Part shown: positions 8,953 to 15,340 of the stretch, piece after piece | Layout of the letters: the number at the start of each line of letters is the position of its first letter | Position numbering within the stretch: position 1 is the first letter of the stretch | The notes under the pieces: generated by a model | Databases searched by the model: none | What the model saw: only the letters and a program-made list of their open reading frames with translations | What the model was told of the DNA's origin: nothing | Origin: an uncultured Eubacteriales bacterium | GTDB lineage: Bacteria > Bacillota > Clostridia > Christensenellales > Christensenellaceae | Length of the DNA: 17,192 bases | Direction of reading: 5' to 3' | Assembly: GCA_900545085.1 (NCBI GenBank) | Contig: UQXU01000034.1 | Location: 1-17,192 of the forward strand | Translations under genes and position numbers: made by a program

Positions 8953-9615
8953 ATGAGCAGAAGATTGAAACTCCCGAAGAGACTGAAATTTCTTCTCAAT
9001 CTCGCGCCCGAGTGCGGCGTTTTGGCAGATATAGGTTCGGATCACGGGCTGCTGCCGGCGTCGGCGCTGCTGTCGGGGAAATGTGAATATGCGATAGCGG
9101 CGGATATAAGCGCGCCATCGCTGGCGAAAGCAAAAAATCTGGCGCAGGAGCTGGGCGTAGACGACAGAATGGATTTTCGCGTAGGAGACGGAGCGACAGT
9201 TCTAAACGCAGATGAGGCGGAGGTAATAGTCATTGCGGGTATGGGTGCAAATCTGATATGCAGCATACTGGACGCGGGCAGAGACGTGATCGGAGATGCG
9301 AATTTGATTCTCAGCCCGAATATTTACCCCGAGAGGCTGCGCGATTATCTGATAAACAACGGCTTTGGGATAGAGCGGGACGACGTAATATACGACGGAA
9401 AATATTACACGGCAATCTCCGCGCGTCGCGGAGAAAGCGAGCCATATTCGGAAAGGGAGCTGCTTCTGGGGAAATACGCCGAGCCGACGGAGGGGCAGGC
9501 GGAGTATTTGAGATATAAAATCGCCCTCGCGGAGAGGAATCTCGCGGCTGTACGCCGAGGCGGCGGCGACGACAGGGGCATACTGGCCGAGCTGAAACTG
9601 CTGAAGGATGAATAA
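8953..9615 (+). CDS. trmK: tRNA (adenine(22)-N1)-methyltransferase TrmK
   Basis: An SAM-dependent enzyme methylating N1 of A22 in tRNA (B. subtilis YqfN family), 220 residues as expected. The SAM-binding loop is ADIGSDHG (25-32); the second family motif is IAGMGANLI (94-102), then SPNIYPERLRDYL and a DGKYY segment. The C-terminal part is a helical hairpin rich in Arg/Leu, as in TrmK. ATG 8953 is chosen because AGGA at 8941-8944 lies 8 nt before it; GTG 8938 is in frame but has no site in front. It lies 17 nt after hflX and 2 nt before recF. In B. subtilis the gene sits beside sigA, so its place here is a rearrangement relative to that order. Confidence 0.92.
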   Translation: MSRRLKLPKRLKFLLNLAPECGVLADIGSDHGLLPASALLSGKCEYAIAADISAPSLAKAKNLAQELGVDDRMDFRVGDGATVLNADEAEVIVIAGMGANLICSILDAGRDVIGDANLILSPNIYPERLRDYLINNGFGIERDDVIYDGKYYTAISARRGESEPYSERELLLGKYAEPTEGQAEYLRYKIALAERNLAAVRRGGGDDRGILAELKLLKDE

Positions 9616-9617
9616 AC

Positions 9618-10694
9618 ATGCGCATAGAAAGCATAAGTTTGCGCAATTTCAGGAATTATGAAACGCTCGAGCTGAACGACCTCTCTCCGAATATAAACAT
9701 ACTCTCCGGAAGAAACGCCCAGGGAAAGACTAATCTTGTGGAAGCAATAGGGTATTTCGCCAGAGCCAAGTCCTTTCGCGGAGCTGCGGACGCCGCGCTG
9801 GTGCGCCATGGGGAGCATAGCGCGTCTCTCGGCATGCGGTATTCCACCCGCGGAGGAGAGCGCGAGATAGGCATACATATCAACACGCGGCCTCAGGGCA
9901 GAGCGATAGAGCTGGACGGTGTGCCGCTCAGGAGGCTCAGCGAGCTTATAGGGGCGTTCAATACAATTCTTTTCACTCCCGAGGATCTTAAAATAGTAAA
10001 AGGCGGGCCGGCGGAGAGACGGAATTTGATTAATTACGAAATGAGCAAGCTGCGCGCATCGTATCTCGCAGATCTGCAAAAATATGCAAAAGTAGTGCGT
10101 GAGAAGAACGCTCTGATTTCCGCCGATATGGTGAACATGCGGCTGCTGGAGGTGTATAATACATCTCTTGCGAAGGCGGGATTCGCGGTCATGCGGGCGA
10201 GGGAGAAGTACATATGCAGAATCGCGGACAAGGCTAAAGCCGTATCGGAAAAGCTGGGCGGCGATGAAATGAGCATAAGATACAGGCCGAATATCCCCGC
10301 TGAGAGTGAGGCGGAGCTCTTTTCCGAGCTGGAACAGAGGGCGGAGCGCGAGATTGAGAGGGGCTTTTGCGCATACGGTCCGCATAGGGACGATTATTCC
10401 ATAAACGTAAACGGGATGAGCGCTCGCCTCTACGCCTCGCAGGGGCAGCAGAGGACATGTATGATAGCGATACGCATGGCGATGCTCGGCGCGGCGTATG
10501 AGCTGACGGGGGAGGTTCCGGTTTTGCTTATGGACGACGTGTTTTCCGAGTTGGACAGCGTGCGTCAGGAGCGGCTGCTGAGCCTTTTGAACGGGTCTCA
10601 GTGCTTTATAACGCAGACGGGGAGCTTCTGCGGCGGAGGGGCTCGGACGTTTTTGGTTGAAAACGGAACTGTAAATTACATCGAGAACAAATAA
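9618..10694 (+). CDS. recF: DNA replication and repair protein RecF
   Basis: An SMC-like ATPase that helps RecO/RecR load RecA at gaps. It has 358 residues, the normal length. The protein opens with the classic segment LRNFRNYETLEL. Walker A is GRNAQGKT (31-38), the ABC signature is SQGQQ (S274-Q278), and Walker B plus D-loop is LLMDDVFSELD (303-313, with D306 and D307). AAGGA at 9604-9608, inside the end of trmK, is 9 nt before ATG 9618. recF normally lies between dnaN and gyrB near the origin; here it closes the gyrase-hflX-trmK run instead. No convincing + strand terminator follows, only the dyad assigned below to the opposite strand. Confidence 0.95.
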   Translation: MRIESISLRNFRNYETLELNDLSPNINILSGRNAQGKTNLVEAIGYFARAKSFRGAADAALVRHGEHSASLGMRYSTRGGEREIGIHINTRPQGRAIELDGVPLRRLSELIGAFNTILFTPEDLKIVKGGPAERRNLINYEMSKLRASYLADLQKYAKVVREKNALISADMVNMRLLEVYNTSLAKAGFAVMRAREKYICRIADKAKAVSEKLGGDEMSIRYRPNIPAESEAELFSELEQRAEREIERGFCAYGPHRDDYSINVNGMSARLYASQGQQRTCMIAIRMAMLGAAYELTGEVPVLLMDDVFSELDSVRQERLLSLLNGSQCFITQTGSFCGGGARTFLVENGTVNYIENK

Positions 10695-10731
10695 GCGTGG
10701 AATAAAAAACAGTTCTGCGCTTTTTAATTGC

Positions 10732-10762
10732 AAAAAAAGCAGCGCCGAGTTATCAGCGCTGC
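10732..10762 (-). terminator. Intrinsic terminator for the minus-strand membrane protein gene
   Basis: Read on the minus strand, GCAGCGC and GCGCTGC (10756-10762 with 10739-10745) form a 7-bp stem followed by seven T (complement of A 10732-10738). It begins 18 nt after the stop of the gene ending at 10780. A competing + strand pairing of GCTTTTT (10719-10725) with AAAAAGC (10734-10740) exists and might hinder + strand read-through from recF. Confidence 0.75.
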
Positions 10763-10779
10763 GAAAGATATTAAGGGGA

Positions 10780-11187
10780 TTAAATGTTGATGTTGGCTGC
10801 GTTCTTGTTCTGGCTTGCGCCTACGGTGTAAAGTATCGGAAGCACGAGCGAGACTAAGTTGAGTACGGAAAAATTGTCGGAGATAATGTTGAAAAGTATG
10901 CTGACGGCTGCGATAATTATGAGCGTGACGCCGATGCCGAAAAGCGAATTGGCCTTTTCCGGCCTGCCGCAGTGTTTCAAACCCAGTATCGCGGCGATAA
11001 ATTCAAATATAACTGATGCAAATGATATTATGAGTGCGAATATCAGAATTACGCCGACTCCGAGATGATACGCTGCGATATAAGCAGATCCGATCAGTGA
11101 GACAAACAGAACGATAAGTGATATTGAAGAAAAAATTAGCATCAATATACTTACAACCTTTATCATGCTTTTTCCGGGTGCATTCAT
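10780..11187 (-). CDS. Small four-helix membrane protein of unknown function
   Basis: A 135-residue protein with four hydrophobic stretches at about 9-36, 42-70, 82-101 and 106-125. A short polar loop after the second helix reads KHCGRPEKAN. From memory, this loop and the preceding AAILGL resemble a widespread but unnamed family of gut Clostridia membrane proteins (ILGxKxxxxPEKA pattern). No catalytic residues are evident, so it could be a stress or envelope protein. The start is firm: AGGAGG (11195-11200, minus strand) lies 7 nt before the ATG. The gap upstream holds a near-consensus promoter about 260 nt away, so the transcript may carry a long leader. It ends in an intrinsic terminator. 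Confidence 0.85.
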   Translation of the reverse strand: MNAPGKSMIKVVSILMLIFSSISLIVLFVSLIGSAYIAAYHLGVGVILIFALIISFASVIFEFIAAILGLKHCGRPEKANSLFGIGVTLIIIAAVSILFNIISDNFSVLNLVSLVLPILYTVGASQNKNAANINI

Positions 11188-11453
11188 TGTGAGTCCTCCT
11201 ATATGGTAAAAAATTATATGTCGATTTCAGGCGAAAAAAGCTTCCGCATGAAGTCGATAATATCAATTATAGCCGTGAACAGATTATAGGCGGCGGGTTC
11301 CGTCTGAGCCTTCAGCGGCGGTGCAATATGCTGCTGAAGTCCTAAGAGGATTTGCACGTCGTTCACTTGTCGAATGACGGAGCGATGCCCCTTATTGAAA
11401 GACTGCGTTGCTAATTTGCGTCAAGCTATGACATTTTCTATATGTTTTAAGTA
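11188..11453. other. Intergenic region with dyads and a start-less minus-strand reading frame
   Basis: This stretch lies between the membrane protein gene and a minus-strand promoter. It holds nested dyads: 11297-11304 with 11376-11383 (8 bp), 11310-11320 with 11329-11339 (11 bp) and 11357-11364 with 11372-11379 (8 bp, overlapping the first). Each is complete on the + strand if G-U pairs count, and shows A-C mismatches on the minus strand. The minus strand also has a stop-free run of 68 codons (11420 down to 11214) that lacks an ATG at its beginning. No known riboswitch or small RNA was recognised. It may be a leader, a small RNA gene or a gene remnant. Confidence 0.4.
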
Positions 11454-11482
11454 AGTATATATGAAACAGATAAAAAAGTCAA
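11454..11482 (-). promoter_or_regulatory. Near-consensus sigma-A promoter on the minus strand
   Basis: On the minus strand TTGACT (11482-11477) is followed after exactly 17 nt by TATACT (11459-11454). Transcription would start near 11447 and reach the membrane protein gene starting at 11187 after about 260 nt. This is the best-matching promoter in the window. It lies just downstream of the nitroreductase terminator. Confidence 0.7.
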
Positions 11483-11487
11483 TAGGC

Positions 11488-11512
11488 AAAAACCGCCGCT
11501 TTGCAGCGGCGG
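11488..11512 (-). terminator. Intrinsic terminator after the nitroreductase gene
   Basis: CCGCCGCT (11493-11500) and AGCGGCGG (11505-11512) form a perfect 8-bp GC stem with a four-base loop. On the minus strand it is followed by five T (complement of 11488-11492). It starts 13 nt after the nitroreductase stop codon. Confidence 0.85.
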
Positions 11513-11524
11513 CAGAATGCGGAT

Positions 11525-12049
11525 TTATTCGCCCCATTTGTTTTTATAGAGCATTTCCGAAAGATCCTTGCGCGGACGAGGCTTCGGGTTTTTCGCGGGG
11601 ACGCCTACGGGAGTGAGCGCTACGACCTTGATATTCTCTGGTATGCCGAGGAGCTCTTTTACGGGAGCCTCTTCAAAAAGGCCTATCCAGCATGTGCCGA
11701 GCCCGAGCGCCGTAGCCGCAAGGGTCATGTGGTCGAGCGTGATGCCGCAGTCCGTCATGTAGTACTCCTTGCCGTCCTCTTTGCCGCTCTGCTCGGGATC
11801 TCCGCAGACGACGATGAAGTAGGGCGCGTTTTGGTATGTGAGAGCGTTGGGGTTGTTGTTCACCGCTTCGCCGAGCTTTAGGCGCAGCTCTTTGTCGGAA
11901 ACGAGTATGAATTTCCAGCACTGCCAGTTTTTCCAAGAGGGTGCCAGTCTGCCCGCTTCGAGGATTTGCATTATTTTCTCTTCGGGTACGGCTTCGTCTG
12001 TGTACGCGCGGATGCTTCTTCTCGCGCCGATAGCTTCAAACAGTTCCAT
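11525..12049 (-). CDS. Nitroreductase family FMN-dependent oxidoreductase
   Basis: A 174-residue protein of the short nitroreductase family, which uses FMN and NAD(P)H to reduce nitro compounds, quinones or similar acceptors; the natural substrate cannot be read from sequence. Visible hallmarks: the FMN phosphate-binding RRSIR (10-14), APSWKNWQ (36-43), and the late segment GLGTCWIG (116-123) followed by LLGIPENIKVVALTPVGVP. The last 20 residues are basic and polar, as is common. GGAGG (12060-12056, minus strand) lies 6 nt before the ATG. It has its own promoter at 12086-12114 and a strong terminator. Ile codons are mixed ATC/ATA, less ATA-biased than in gyrA, which might mean a different history. 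Confidence 0.9.
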   Translation of the reverse strand: MELFEAIGARRSIRAYTDEAVPEEKIMQILEAGRLAPSWKNWQCWKFILVSDKELRLKLGEAVNNNPNALTYQNAPYFIVVCGDPEQSGKEDGKEYYMTDCGITLDHMTLAATALGLGTCWIGLFEEAPVKELLGIPENIKVVALTPVGVPAKNPKPRPRKDLSEMLYKNKWGE

Positions 12050-12085
12050 TTTGTGCCTCCGTAAAATTTAATCTCTGGTAGTTAA

Positions 12086-12114
12086 ATTATAGCCTCATAC
12101 GTCTGTAAAAGCAA
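12086..12114 (-). promoter_or_regulatory. Promoter for the nitroreductase gene
   Basis: On the minus strand TTGCTT (12114-12109) precedes a perfect TATAAT (12091-12086) by 17 nt. It occupies the 69-nt gap after the radical SAM gene, whose stop codon at 12119 nearly touches the -35. Expected transcription start is near 12079. Confidence 0.6.
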
Positions 12115-12118
12115 TAGC

Positions 12119-12988
12119 CTACAGCGCGCGGAAAGCTTCGTTCTTGAAACGAACTTTGCCTTCGAGAGCTTTTTCCAGCTTGTTTATCATTGCGTCGCGG
12201 TCCTGATTGAGAGTGCCGCGCAGGTTGATGTAGTTGGACGCATGGTTAGCGCGGAATACGCTTCCTTCGCAGTCCATATTTTTTAGCATTACCAATGTCT
12301 CCTCTGCGACCTGGATTGCGGTCAGAGGCTTGAATTTGCCTGCGCGCATATCGCGGTAGAGCGGCGTGTCGCCTTCGAACATTAAAGTGAGCAGTCCGAT
12401 ATAATGCGGTTTAATCTCGCTGAACGCCTTGCCCGTTTCTACGGCGTGCTCCTCCCACATATCCGTGCCGCCGAGTCCGGAGATAGCGGTCACGGAGAGC
12501 TTTATGCCGGAATCCATTATCATTTTACCCGCTCGGATTATTTCGTCCCGAGTTTCGCCTTTGTTGATTTTGGTGAGAATCGTGTCGCTGCCCGATTCTA
12601 CGCCCATGTATACCATCTCCAGCCCGAGCTTATGCAGCGTCTCCAGCTCGGAGGGAGTTTTGGCAAGTATGCTTTTGGGAGATGCGTAGCTCGTTACGCG
12701 CTCGCATTCTGGTATGACGCGCTTAATATGTTCGAGAATCTTAATCCAATCTGAGCTTTTGCGCACGAGCGCGTCGCCGTCTGCGAGGAATATTCTGTCG
12801 ATGTGGCGGTATGCTCTGCGAGCCAGGTCGAAGTCCTCCAAAACCTCGTGCAAAGGACGCACGCGGAATTTCTTCTCTTTATACATATCGCAGAAAGTAC
12901 ATTTGTTGTGACTGCATCCTATAGTGGACTGAACTATAAGGCTATACGCCTCGCTCGGCGGTCTGAATACTCTGCCTTCATATCTCAT
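12119..12988 (-). CDS. Radical SAM protein with a C-x4-C-x2-C cluster motif
   Basis: A 289-residue radical SAM enzyme that should bind a 4Fe-4S cluster and cleave S-adenosylmethionine. The cluster cysteines are C25, C30 and C33 in IGCSHNKCTFC; the first spacing is four rather than the classical three residues, as I recall for this subgroup of COG1032-like proteins. Other landmarks are ADGDAL (69-74) and GVESGSD (129-135, SAM-binding). No B12-binding domain or extra cluster-rich tail is present. The substrate is unknown. Two in-frame ATGs further out (12997 and 12994) abut the ribosome site; AAAGGA (13002-12997) is 8 nt from ATG 12988, which is chosen. The gene is monocistronic or reads into the nitroreductase gene, since no terminator separates them. 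Confidence 0.88.
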   Translation of the reverse strand: MRYEGRVFRPPSEAYSLIVQSTIGCSHNKCTFCDMYKEKKFRVRPLHEVLEDFDLARRAYRHIDRIFLADGDALVRKSSDWIKILEHIKRVIPECERVTSYASPKSILAKTPSELETLHKLGLEMVYMGVESGSDTILTKINKGETRDEIIRAGKMIMDSGIKLSVTAISGLGGTDMWEEHAVETGKAFSEIKPHYIGLLTLMFEGDTPLYRDMRAGKFKPLTAIQVAEETLVMLKNMDCEGSVFRANHASNYINLRGTLNQDRDAMINKLEKALEGKVRFKNEAFRAL

Positions 12989-13085
12989 GGTCATCATCCT
13001 TTCACATTCGTAGAAATAGTTTTATATAGTATATGCAGCTGCGGGAAATCGCGCCGCATTTTTATAAATATCTGCCTTAAAAGCT

Positions 13086-13094
13086 ATTATATCA
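13086..13094 (-). promoter_or_regulatory. Extended -10 promoter for the radical SAM gene
   Basis: On the minus strand, TGA directly precedes a perfect TATAAT (13091-13086), making a TGnTATAAT extended -10. The -35 region (TTTTAA at 13114-13109) is poor. The expected start near 13079 leaves a leader of about 90 nt with a 5-bp hairpin at 13040-13058. Confidence 0.5.
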
Positions 13095-13126
13095 GAAAAA
13101 AGAACAAATTAAAATAGAAGCGTTTT

Positions 13127-14095
13127 TTATTTTTCAGGTATTACGCGCATCATTCCCAGCTCATCCAGCCCTGATTGAGCGCGATTTGACAAAAGACTGA
13201 GCGCGAAGCTTTCGCACATATCTTCTTTTTTGCTGTCGCCTTTAGAGAGCACGGATACGCACTGAACGGCGTCTGTGAAATCTGAAAGGGCGTATTCTCT
13301 AACGCTGAGCGAGGCGCCCTGCTTACTTTCCAGCAGATTATTCAGCTCGCAGCGGGTGCAGATGAACATAGCGGCGGTTTGAGCTGCAAATTCTCCGGAA
13401 TCGACAGGAATGGAGTATTCCGAGAGGGAGGGAAGCTGTTCCTCTGCGTAAAGCGAGTATTCCTCTTTGGGGAATTGCGCGGCGGAGAGTGCGGAGAGAG
13501 GCGTTAAAAACTGCACGGACGTGAGGGTGAGAGGGGTCAGATCGTTTGCCGAGGCCTCGTGCATCACTTTAAGAAGTGTATCCTCGTCCATTTCTTCACC
13601 GAGCGGGAGGCTTACGCCGAGCTGGTTAAAAATAGCTTCATTGCAGCAAAGCACGTATTCGTCGTACATATAGGGCAGACGGAAGCTGTCGGACGCGAAC
13701 TTTTCCGGCAGCTTTTTAGTCGGCAGGGTCAAAGAACGCAGCGATGCGCCAGGCAGCTCAAAGAGCTGAGGGGAGGAGATTATGTCCGGAAGCTCGCCGT
13801 TTGCCGCACGTTCCAGGGCTTCCTGCGGCGTCATGCCTTTCACTGATATGTATACATAAGAATTGGATTTTTCAAACGAAGCGGCGCGCGTTTTGAGATA
13901 GCCGACTCCGCTGGAACCGTGAGTTTTAAAGCTGACTACGTGCCATATCTCTATTGTACCTTGATATTTGGCTGTCTTGATGTCGCTGCGAAGGGTGTAT
14001 ATATTCATGTGTACGCCGTGAGCGATCGCCGCGGGCGCGCAGAATAAGAACACTGCGAGCAGTATTAACAGCGTTATGTGCAGCAATTTCTTCAT
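13127..14095 (-). CDS. Secreted extracellular solute-binding-like protein, orphan
   Basis: A 322-residue protein with a signal peptide: KK, then a hydrophobic core to about residue 22 and a likely cleavage after A25 (AIA|HG). There is a Cys at 19 but no proper lipobox, so lipid anchoring is doubtful. The mature part opens with GTIEIWHVVSF and continues to a GELPDIISSP segment, which resembles the N-lobe of family 1 (sugar-type) solute-binding proteins. It is shorter than the typical 400-450 residues and no ABC permease or ATPase gene lies nearby, so transport is not assured. GGAGA (14107-14103) is 7 nt before ATG 14095; an upstream in-frame ATG at 14236 overlaps dgt and is not used. It is divergent from dgt. 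Confidence 0.8.
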   Translation of the reverse strand: MKKLLHITLLILLAVFLFCAPAAIAHGVHMNIYTLRSDIKTAKYQGTIEIWHVVSFKTHGSSGVGYLKTRAASFEKSNSYVYISVKGMTPQEALERAANGELPDIISSPQLFELPGASLRSLTLPTKKLPEKFASDSFRLPYMYDEYVLCCNEAIFNQLGVSLPLGEEMDEDTLLKVMHEASANDLTPLTLTSVQFLTPLSALSAAQFPKEEYSLYAEEQLPSLSEYSIPVDSGEFAAQTAAMFICTRCELNNLLESKQGASLSVREYALSDFTDAVQCVSVLSKGDSKKEDMCESFALSLLSNRAQSGLDELGMMRVIPEK

Positions 14096-14136
14096 TTTAA
14101 TTTCTCCGATGAAAATTGTTCCGTACTTTTTGAATA

Positions 14137-14165
14137 TTGAATTGCAGAATAAAAGCGCGTATAAA
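14137..14165 (+). promoter_or_regulatory. Promoter for dgt
   Basis: TTGAAT (14137-14142) and TATAAA (14160-14165) are separated by exactly 17 nt. The expected start near 14172 gives a leader of about 57 nt. It lies in the 133-nt gap shared with the divergent secreted-protein gene. Confidence 0.5.
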
Positions 14166-14182
14166 GGAAAAAAGGACGCCGG

Positions 14183-14210
14183 TGTAGAAATATATAAGTA
14201 GAAATCTACA
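14183..14210 (+). repeat. Short direct and inverted repeats in the dgt leader
   Basis: GTAGAAAT occurs twice (14184-14191 and 14198-14205), 14 nt apart, and TGTAGA (14183-14188) is the inverse of TCTACA (14205-14210). The element sits between the dgt promoter and its ribosome site (GGGAGG, 14214-14219). It could be an operator or a weak hairpin; no known regulator site was recognised. Confidence 0.35.
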
Positions 14211-14228
14211 GAAGGGAGGCGGAGTATC

Positions 14229-15233
14229 GTGAACATAAGAGAAAGACTTTACGCCAGCGAAGAGGAAAATCTCAGCCGCTTTGCGATGCATTGCAAGGAT
14301 ACGAAGGGCAGAGAGCGCCCGATGGATGAATGCCCCATCAGAACAGACTATATGCGCGACAGAGACAGAATAGTACACTCCAAAGCCTTCCGCAGGATGA
14401 AGGACAAGACGCAGGTGTTCATAAATCCGAGAGGGAGCCATTATCGAACGCGGCTCACTCACACCATGGAGGTGGCTCAAATAGCGCGGACGATAGCGAG
14501 AGCGCTGAATTTAAATGAAGATTTAACAGAGGCGATAGCGCTGGGGCATGATCTTGGTCATACGCCTTTCGGCCATGCCGGGGAGAGGGCTTTGGCTCAG
14601 ATAACAGGGCATTTCGAGCACAATGAGCAGTCTCTGCGCGTGGTGCGCTTTTTGGAAAAGGACGGCAGAGGGCTGAATCTGACTTACGAGGTGCGCGATG
14701 GAATATTAAAGCATAAGCTCGGAATGAAGCCCTGCACTCTGGAAGGCATGGTGGTGAATTACTCTGACAGAATAGCTTATATAAATCACGATATAGACGA
14801 TTCTATCAGAGCCGGAATAATAAGCGAGGAGGATCTTCCTAAAAGAGCGACGGATGTCTTGGGGAGGTCGCACGGCGACAGGATAAATTCCATGATAAGA
14901 GATATAGTGCGCACGAGCGTGGACAAGCCGTATATAAAAATGTCCGACGAATGCGACGAGGCAACGATAGGATTGCGCCGCTTTATGTTTGACAGAGTTT
15001 ATCTTACCAATCCGGACAAAAAGGCGGAGGAGGCGAAGGTCATACATATAATAGAGCTGCTTTTCGAGCTTTTCAGACAGTCGCCGGAGGAGATACCGCG
15101 AATATATCTGCTGCGCCGCGAGGAGGACGGGCTGGATCAGTGCATATGCGATTATATTGCCGGAATGACTGACAAATACGCCGTGGGAATATTTGAAGCT
15201 CATTATATCCCGCACAGTTGGACTAAGGTCTGA
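14229..15233 (+). CDS. dgt: Deoxyguanosinetriphosphate triphosphohydrolase (dGTPase), HD family
   Basis: Hydrolyses dGTP (and in some relatives other dNTPs) to the nucleoside and triphosphate, helping set dNTP levels for replication. It has 334 residues, the short form common in Gram-positive bacteria; E. coli Dgt has about 500. The HD metal ligands are H78 (RLTHTMEV), H107-D108 (GHDLGH) and D180 (NYSDRIAY). Further family segments are DRDRIVHSKAFRRM and RGSHYRTRLTHT. The start is GTG 14229, with GGGAGG at 14214-14219 9 nt away. dnaG follows after 107 nt. The dgt-dnaG order is a familiar clostridial arrangement. Confidence 0.94.
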   Translation: MNIRERLYASEEENLSRFAMHCKDTKGRERPMDECPIRTDYMRDRDRIVHSKAFRRMKDKTQVFINPRGSHYRTRLTHTMEVAQIARTIARALNLNEDLTEAIALGHDLGHTPFGHAGERALAQITGHFEHNEQSLRVVRFLEKDGRGLNLTYEVRDGILKHKLGMKPCTLEGMVVNYSDRIAYINHDIDDSIRAGIISEEDLPKRATDVLGRSHGDRINSMIRDIVRTSVDKPYIKMSDECDEATIGLRRFMFDRVYLTNPDKKAEEAKVIHIIELLFELFRQSPEEIPRIYLLRREEDGLDQCICDYIAGMTDKYAVGIFEAHYIPHSWTKV

Positions 15234-15251
15234 AATAAGCCGGGAAATATA

Positions 15252-15310
15252 AAGGTGTAAACCTTGACAAAACTAAAAAAACTGCGAAAACGTAAAGTTC
15301 TAAACTTTAC
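15252..15310 (+). promoter_or_regulatory. Two dyads around a -35-like site upstream of dnaG
   Basis: AAGGT (15252-15256) and ACCTT (15261-15265) form a small dyad overlapping a perfect TTGACA (15264-15269). Farther on, GTAAAGTT (15292-15299) and AACTTTAC (15303-15310) form a perfect 8-bp dyad with a three-base centre. No acceptable -10 lies 16-18 nt after the TTGACA, so promoter status is uncertain. The second dyad could be an operator or an RNA hairpin 30 nt before the dnaG start. Confidence 0.4.
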
Positions 15311-15340
15311 ATTGCGGAAAGGAGAGAAGCGGGAGCTGAC

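Noticed and set aside
9405..10733. Long minus-strand frame opposite trmK and recF
   Set aside because: It covers two well-supported + strand genes and their junction, and has no family features.
13040..13063. TGCGG/CCGCA hairpin followed by five T on the + strand
   Set aside because: It looks like a weak terminator, but no + strand gene ends here and the stem is only 5 bp; it lies in the leader of the minus-strand radical SAM gene.
14096..14236. 47-residue extension of the secreted protein to an ATG at 14236
   Set aside because: It would overlap the dgt start and hide the signal peptide; ATG 14095 has a good ribosome site.
15264..15292. TTGACA upstream of dnaG as a standard promoter
   Set aside because: No -10 hexamer with acceptable match occurs at 16-18 nt, so it is recorded only as part of a possible regulatory region.
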